DNA of 64,000 nt from Alphaproteobacteria bacterium. GTDB taxonomy: Bacteria > Pseudomonadota > Alphaproteobacteria > Caulobacterales > Parvularculaceae. Below the pieces are notes generated by a model that was not told the origin of the DNA, searched no databases, and saw only the letters and a program-made list of their open reading frames with translations. Location: NCBI GenBank assembly GCA_016125425.1, contig WGLT01000023.1:17980-81979 (forward strand), written 5' to 3'. Numbering within the stretch: the stretch's first letter is position 1; the number at the start of each line of letters is the position of its first letter. Shown here piece by piece: positions 59,852 through 64,000 of the stretch. A program made the translations under genes and the position numbers.

Positions 59852-60460
59852 ATGAAAGTCAATATAATGACCGATGAGGCGGTGTTGATCGAAACCGAGG
59901 AGCAGCTTGGTTCTGCGCTCGCTTCCCGCGTAGGCAACCTACGTCGGCAGCGGAAGCTAAGCCTCGACGGCTTTGCGAAACTCGCCGGACTGTCGAAAGG
60001 GACGGTCGTGGCGCTTGAACAGGGCAAGGCGAATCCCAGCATTGGGGTCCTTTGCCGCGTGGCGGCAGCCTTCTCGATCTCGGTGTCCGATCTTGTAAGC
60101 GGCCCGCTGACCGGCGGCTCGAAAAATGCGGTCGAGCGGACGACAGGGAACACCCTCTGGACCACTGCAAAGGGAAGTGAGGCGCGTCTGCTCGCCTCCA
60201 CCTCGGGACGGACGATGTTCGAGCTGTGGTCATGGACCATCAAGCTAGGGGACGGCTTTCACGCCGATGCCCACAGTCCCGGCACGCGCGAGCTGATTTC
60301 GGTCGAGCGAGGAAGCCTGCGGATCACGGTCGGCACGGAGACCTTGACCCTGAAAGCAGGCGAGAGCGCCAGACTGATTACCGATCAACCGCACTCCTAT
60401 GTCGCGGCAGGCGATGAGCCTGCCGTCTTCACTATGGCCGTGCTGGAGCAGGGCGCGTAG
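59852..60460 (+). CDS. XRE-type regulator with C-terminal cupin
   Basis: A 202-residue cytoplasmic regulator. The Cro/C1-type HTH covers about residues 22-78 (LASRVGNLRRQRKLSLDGFAKLAGLSKGTVVALEQGKANPSIGVL), and a cupin ligand-binding domain covers about 120-195 (PGTRELISVERGSLRITVG...LKAGESARL). The ligand is probably small, such as an amino acid or thiol. The start may be 59852 or the ATG at 59867, since operator copy 2 overlaps both. The gene is divergent from the PLP enzyme and followed 45 bases later by a PaiB-like gene. Regulation of both by this protein is inferred. Confidence 0.85.
   Translation: MKVNIMTDEAVLIETEEQLGSALASRVGNLRRQRKLSLDGFAKLAGLSKGTVVALEQGKANPSIGVLCRVAAAFSISVSDLVSGPLTGGSKNAVERTTGNTLWTTAKGSEARLLASTSGRTMFELWSWTIKLGDGFHADAHSPGTRELISVERGSLRITVGTETLTLKAGESARLITDQPHSYVAAGDEPAVFTMAVLEQGA
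59858..59871. promoter_or_regulatory. Operator-like repeat 2, GTCAATATAATGAC
   Basis: Copy 2 of the same element, centred 31 bases from copy 1, about three helical turns away. It covers a TATAAT and the second ATG (59867) of the regulator, which fits autorepression. TTGACT on the minus strand could be a -35 for the PLP enzyme gene. Confidence 0.55.
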
Positions 60461-60505
60461 CGATGACCCGCCAGCGGTTCGCTCCCAAAACCGAAAGATA
60501 AACCC

Positions 60506-61150
60506 ATGTATGTGCCCGCGCATTTCGAGGAACCGAGCCAAGACGTCCTGCATGGACTGATCGAGAGCCACCCGCTCGGCGTCCTGATCACCAATGGAGC
60601 AAGTGGGCTGGACGCCAATCACATCCCCTTCGACCTCGACCGCGCGAAAGGGGAACATGGCACCCTTTATTGCCATGTCGCGCGCAACAACGGCGTTTGG
60701 CAGGATGTTGCGACGGGCGATGAAGTGCTTGTCGTGTTTCGATCCGCCGACGCCTACATCTCGCCCAACTGGTATCCCAGCAAGCACGAGTTTCATAAGC
60801 AGGTTCCAACATGGAACTATATCGTTGCTCACGCCCATGGACGGATCACCGTCCATGATGATGAGCGCCATGTCCGGCGCAACGTCGCCAAGCTCACCCA
60901 TCGGCATGAGGCAAGCCAGCCCGTGCCGTGGAAGATGGGAGACGCACCACGGGAGTTCACCGACTCCATGTTGAAGGCGATTGTCGCCCTTGAGATCGAA
61001 ATCACCCGGTTGGTCGGCAAGGCCAAGCTCAGCCAGAACAAGGAAAAGCGTGATATTCGTGGCGCGGCGGAGGCTCTGAACGCGTTGGGAGAACAGAAAA
61101 TTGGGCATGCGATGATCGCGGCGGCAGACCGAACCGTGCGTAAGCGATAG
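60506..61150 (+). CDS. PaiB-type FMN-binding negative regulator
   Basis: A 214-residue protein of the PaiB family. MYVPAHFEEPSQDVLHGLIESHPLGVLITNGASGLDANHIPF and GTLYCHVARNNGVWQD, followed by FRSADAYISPNWYPSK, are characteristic. The fold is the split barrel of flavin reductases, so it probably binds FMN. In Bacillus, PaiB acts with PaiA and influences sporulation and protease genes. The role here is unknown. It follows the XRE-cupin gene on the same strand by 45 bases, probably in one transcript. Confidence 0.85.
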   Translation: MYVPAHFEEPSQDVLHGLIESHPLGVLITNGASGLDANHIPFDLDRAKGEHGTLYCHVARNNGVWQDVATGDEVLVVFRSADAYISPNWYPSKHEFHKQVPTWNYIVAHAHGRITVHDDERHVRRNVAKLTHRHEASQPVPWKMGDAPREFTDSMLKAIVALEIEITRLVGKAKLSQNKEKRDIRGAAEALNALGEQKIGHAMIAAADRTVRKR

Positions 61151-61249
61151 GTTCCGGTCCTGGCTGCTGGTCTGGCGATGAGCGCGATGGGGAGTTTCGG
61201 GCTCTTCGCGTGCAGAGGTTCCTCGTTTAATTCTGGAATGGTGGGAATT

Positions 61250-61326
61250 TGGCGCGCCCGACAGGATTCGAACCTGTGGCCTCTGCCTTCGGAGGGCAAC
61301 GCTCTATCCAGCTGAGCTACGGGCGC
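61250..61326 (-). tRNA. tRNA-Arg (CCG)
   Basis: On the minus strand the acceptor GCGCCCG pairs with CGGGCGC, with a G discriminator and an encoded CCA. D arm, anticodon loop CTCCGAA (anticodon CCG, reading CGG) and T arm with TTCGAAT are all present. It sits 99 bases after the PaiB-like gene on the other strand. No integrase or repeated tRNA end was seen, so it is not obviously an island boundary. Confidence 0.96.
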
Positions 61327-61473
61327 GTGCGGGCCGTCTCCATACGCGAAACGGCGGGGAGCGGCAACCAAAGGGCCCCCGCCCCGCCCGAATTCGGCCG
61401 CGCCCCTATGACAACTAGGCGGCCGCCCGCCGCCTGTTATGCTGGCGGCCCGTTCCGGCACCGAGGATCGCCT

Positions 61474-62424
61474 ATGCTCCGCCGCGCCCAAGCCGCCCTG
61501 GCCGCCTTCGCTCTTTTCGCCGCCTCGTCCCTCGCCGCCGCCTCCGCGGCGGGCGAAATCGCTCCGCCCTCGGCTTTCGAGGCGAAAACGGCGACGCCGC
61601 CGATGTGGCGCGTCACCGACAAGGATTCGACCGTCTACCTGCTCGGCACGTTTCACATCCTGCCGGCGGGGCTCGACTGGCGGCCCGACTATGTGAACGC
61701 CGCGATCGAACGCGCCGATTCGATTTGGTTCGAGGCCGAGGTCGACACGCCCGGCGCCAAGCAGAAGACGACGCAGATCCTGATGACGGAAGGCTTCAAC
61801 AAAAAGGGCGACACCCTGACCGGCCTGCTCGGCGACAAGGACGCCGCGCTCTTGCGCAAGGTGGCGGGCGAGGTCGGACTGCCGATGTCCGCGATTGACT
61901 CGATGCGTCCGTGGTATGCGTTTCTCGCGATCAGCGTCCAATTCATCGTTTCGCGCGGATTCGATCCGGACTCCGGCGTCGAGACGGTGCTGATGCGCGA
62001 AGCGCGGGATATGCGCAAGTCCCTGCATTTCTTCGAAACGGTGGAACAGCAGCTTGGCCTTTTCACATCGCTGCCCCCCGAAACGGAGAAAAGACTTCTC
62101 ACCGCCACGCTCGAGGAATGGGACCAGCAAACCGCGGATCTCGGCAAGCTCTACGCCGCCTGGCGGACGGGCGACGCCGACGCGATCGACGCGCTGATGA
62201 ATCAGCCGATGCGCGCTGACGCGCCGAAAGTTTTCAACATCCTCGTCACCGATCGCAATGAAAGATGGGCGGACGAGATCGCCAAAGACATGAGAAGCGG
62301 CGCCGGCGTCAGCCTTGTCGCGGTCGGCGCGGGCCATCTCGTCGGCGCGAATTCGGTGCCGGCCCTGCTCGCCGCCAAGGGCTTCAAGGTTGAGCGCTAC
62401 GGCGCGGACAGCGCGCCGCAATAG
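61474..62424 (+). CDS. TraB/GumN family exported protein
   Basis: A 316-residue protein with an N-terminal signal peptide (MLRRAQAALAAFALFAASSLA). GAGG-like CGAGGA lies 6 bases ahead of the ATG. MWRVTDKDSTVYLLGTFHILP is the typical GumN/TraB block, with GTFH a possible metal or catalytic His. The C-terminal GVSLVAVGAGHLVGANSVPALLAAKGFKVERY is the second conserved block with a GxGH motif. TraB-type proteins are proposed metalloproteases or haem/peptide modifiers; the bacterial role is unsettled. It is on the same strand as the phosphodiesterase 81 bases on. Confidence 0.82.
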   Translation: MLRRAQAALAAFALFAASSLAAASAAGEIAPPSAFEAKTATPPMWRVTDKDSTVYLLGTFHILPAGLDWRPDYVNAAIERADSIWFEAEVDTPGAKQKTTQILMTEGFNKKGDTLTGLLGDKDAALLRKVAGEVGLPMSAIDSMRPWYAFLAISVQFIVSRGFDPDSGVETVLMREARDMRKSLHFFETVEQQLGLFTSLPPETEKRLLTATLEEWDQQTADLGKLYAAWRTGDADAIDALMNQPMRADAPKVFNILVTDRNERWADEIAKDMRSGAGVSLVAVGAGHLVGANSVPALLAAKGFKVERYGADSAPQ

Positions 62425-62505
62425 CCGGCGACGGCCTCCCGCCGTTACGCGGCTGTCACATAAAAGCGTTAGGCGCCGGACACAGACCAAACGGGAGAAC
62501 GGCTT

Positions 62506-63840
62506 ATGCTGCGCTGGACAAGTCTTCTCGCCGCGCTTGCGGCGTCTTTCGCATCGCTCGCGGCGCGCGCCGAACCGGTTCTGATGATCTCGATCGACGG
62601 GTTGCGGCCCGGCGATGTCATCAACGCCGACACCCGCGGCTTTTCCGCGCCGAATCTCAAGGCGCTGATGCGCGAGGGCGCCTATGCGAGCGGCGTCGTG
62701 AATGTTCTGCCGACGGTCACCTACCCGAACCACACAACGCTCGTCACCGGCGTCCGGCCGGCGATCCACGGCATTTCGAACAACACGACTTTCGATCCCT
62801 TGGGCAAGAATGACGGCGGCTGGTACTGGTATTCTTCCGACATAAAAGTCCCGACGCTCTGGGACGCCGTCCATGCGAAAGGCGAAGGAACGGCGAGCAT
62901 CGGCTGGCCGGTCACCGTCGGCGAACGCAATATCGACTGGAATGTGCCGGAGATCTGGCGCGCCTGGACGCCGGACGATCTGAAGCTGATCAACGCTGTT
63001 TCGACGCCGGGTCTTGTCGCCGAACTCGAGCAGGCCGCCGGCGTTCCGCTCGCCGCCGTCGCATCCGAGGAAGCCGACGGCGACGTCGCCCGCGCGAAAC
63101 TGGCGGCTGCGCTGATCCGTCTGAAACATCCCGAATTCATGACGCTGCACCTCATCAGCCTCGATCATTTCGAACACAAGGAAGGTCCCGGCTCCGAGAA
63201 GGCGAAGGCCGTTCTCGCGACGATCGACAAGGCGGTCGGCGACCTGATCGCCGAGGCGCGCAAGGCCGAACCCGGTCTTGTCGTCGTCGTCGTCTCCGAT
63301 CACGGCTTCGCGCCGGTCTCGACCGACACCAATCTCCTCATTCCGTTCATTGAAGCCGGGCTCGTCGCTTATGATCCCGACAAGGGCCGGATCACCGGAT
63401 GGGACGCGATCCCCTGGGGCGCGGGCGGCTCGGCGGCGATCGTGCTCGCGCGGCCCGATGACCGGAAGCTTCAGAAGAAAGTCGCCGCGCTTTTGAAGAA
63501 ACTCGCAGCCGACCCCTCGACCGGCATCGATCAGGTGATCGACAGGAAACAGATCGAAAAGCGCGGCGCGGCGAAGGAGGCGAGCTTCTGGGTCGGCTTC
63601 AAACCCGGCTTCGACATGGGCTACCGCAAGGACGGGCCGCTCGAAACGCCGTCGAATGTCAAAGGCAATCACGGCTTTTTCCCCGACCGCCCGGAAATGC
63701 GCGCGAGCTTTTTCGCGGCGGGCCCCGGCGTGCCGGCGGGCAAAGACCTTGGCGAGATCGACATGCGCGACATCGCGCCGACCGTCGCCAGGATCATGGG
63801 CGTTGATTTCCCGAGCGCGAAGGGAACGCCCCTGTTCTGA
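62506..63840 (+). CDS. Secreted type I phosphodiesterase / nucleotide pyrophosphatase family
   Basis: A 444-residue exported hydrolase of the alkaline phosphatase superfamily. A signal peptide (about 1-22, ending AARAE) leads the metal-binding SIDGLRPGD and the nucleophile Thr in LPTVTYPNHTTLVTGV. Further metal ligands are in SDHGFAPV and GNHGFFPD. This is the NPP-type layout, which hydrolyses phosphodiester or pyrophosphate bonds, possibly in the periplasm. The exact substrate cannot be told. It follows the TraB/GumN gene, perhaps in one operon. Confidence 0.87.
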   Translation: MLRWTSLLAALAASFASLAARAEPVLMISIDGLRPGDVINADTRGFSAPNLKALMREGAYASGVVNVLPTVTYPNHTTLVTGVRPAIHGISNNTTFDPLGKNDGGWYWYSSDIKVPTLWDAVHAKGEGTASIGWPVTVGERNIDWNVPEIWRAWTPDDLKLINAVSTPGLVAELEQAAGVPLAAVASEEADGDVARAKLAAALIRLKHPEFMTLHLISLDHFEHKEGPGSEKAKAVLATIDKAVGDLIAEARKAEPGLVVVVVSDHGFAPVSTDTNLLIPFIEAGLVAYDPDKGRITGWDAIPWGAGGSAAIVLARPDDRKLQKKVAALLKKLAADPSTGIDQVIDRKQIEKRGAAKEASFWVGFKPGFDMGYRKDGPLETPSNVKGNHGFFPDRPEMRASFFAAGPGVPAGKDLGEIDMRDIAPTVARIMGVDFPSAKGTPLF

Positions 63841-64000
63841 TCGGCCGCCGCCGCGCGCCGAATGGATCGCGGTCTTGCGCGCGCGCATGCGTTCTCCTTC
63901 TCGCAGGCGGGTGACGCCTCGAGTTATGACTGAAGGCGGAGAGGCTCGCGCGAGACGCGAAAGCATCCGGTTTACAAAACACGAAGGACGCTGACCGTCC

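Noticed and set aside
57073..61326. Genomic island with tRNA-Arg as boundary
   Set aside because: No integrase gene, no transposon and no repeat of the tRNA 3' end were seen, and base composition does not clearly change.
60829..63966. 1045-codon minus-strand frame over the TraB/GumN and phosphodiesterase genes
   Set aside because: It runs through the tRNA-Arg gene and two well-supported plus-strand genes. Long antisense frames are common in GC-rich DNA.

Overview
The window is chromosomal DNA of a GC-rich alphaproteobacterium, most likely of the order Hyphomicrobiales (Rhizobiales). The basis is an intact alphaproteobacterial division and cell-wall (dcw) cluster, a CtrA cell-cycle regulator, TTAA-N7-TTAAC (CtrA) and GANTC (CcrM) motifs at cell-cycle promoters, and an ectABCD-ask cluster with a MarR-type EctR regulator of the kind known from methylotrophs. 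The genus cannot be fixed from the sequence. No transposase, integrase, phage gene or CRISPR array was seen.

Layout. 1-9.2 kb: a CAU-anticodon tRNA, a voltage-sensor-type potassium channel with a zinc ribbon, a SIMPL-domain protein, panD, small conserved proteins (one frameshifted), a UvrD-type helicase, a family-61 glycosyltransferase and prmA. 9.2-11.1 kb: an aminopeptidase P homologue. 11.1-35.8 kb, all on the minus strand: mraZ-rsmH-ftsL-ftsI-murE-murF-mraY-murD-ftsW-murG-murC-murB-ddl-ftsQ-ftsA-ftsZ, then lpxC, bamD, recN and ligA. Many neighbours overlap by 4 bp, so translation is probably coupled. ftsZ has its own upstream region with a perfect CtrA box and two GANTC sites, and a strong terminator behind it. 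36-40 kb: a coiled-coil protein, ctrA with its own terminator, a crotonase-fold enzyme, a secreted beta-helix protein and a cold-shock protein.

40-51.5 kb is an envelope and uptake region: a ZnuD-like TonB receptor with a small secreted partner, a tandem PilZ protein with a CtrA box upstream, a lone LptF/LptG-type permease, and a FecI-FecR-STN/TonB-receptor signalling set interleaved with two glycosyltransferases. 51.5-58.4 kb is the ectoine/hydroxyectoine operon, ectA-ectB-ectC-ectD-ask-Na+/solute symporter, with divergent ectR. A TTGACA-N16-TAAGTA promoter and an inverted repeat that could be the EctR operator lie upstream of ectA.

58.6-61.2 kb holds a Cys/Met-metabolism PLP enzyme, divergent from an XRE-cupin regulator followed by a PaiB-like flavin protein. 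Two copies of a GTCA-n-TATA-n-TGAC operator-like element, 31 bp apart, lie in the divergent promoter. The window closes with tRNA-Arg(CCG), a TraB/GumN-family protein and a secreted phosphodiesterase.

I found no clearly novel multi-gene system. The most informative signals are the CtrA/GANTC wiring of division and PilZ genes within sight of ctrA, the duplicated XRE-cupin operator, the ect operon carrying a symporter, an Ala in place of Gly in the FtsI KTG motif, and a crotonase lacking one catalytic Glu.
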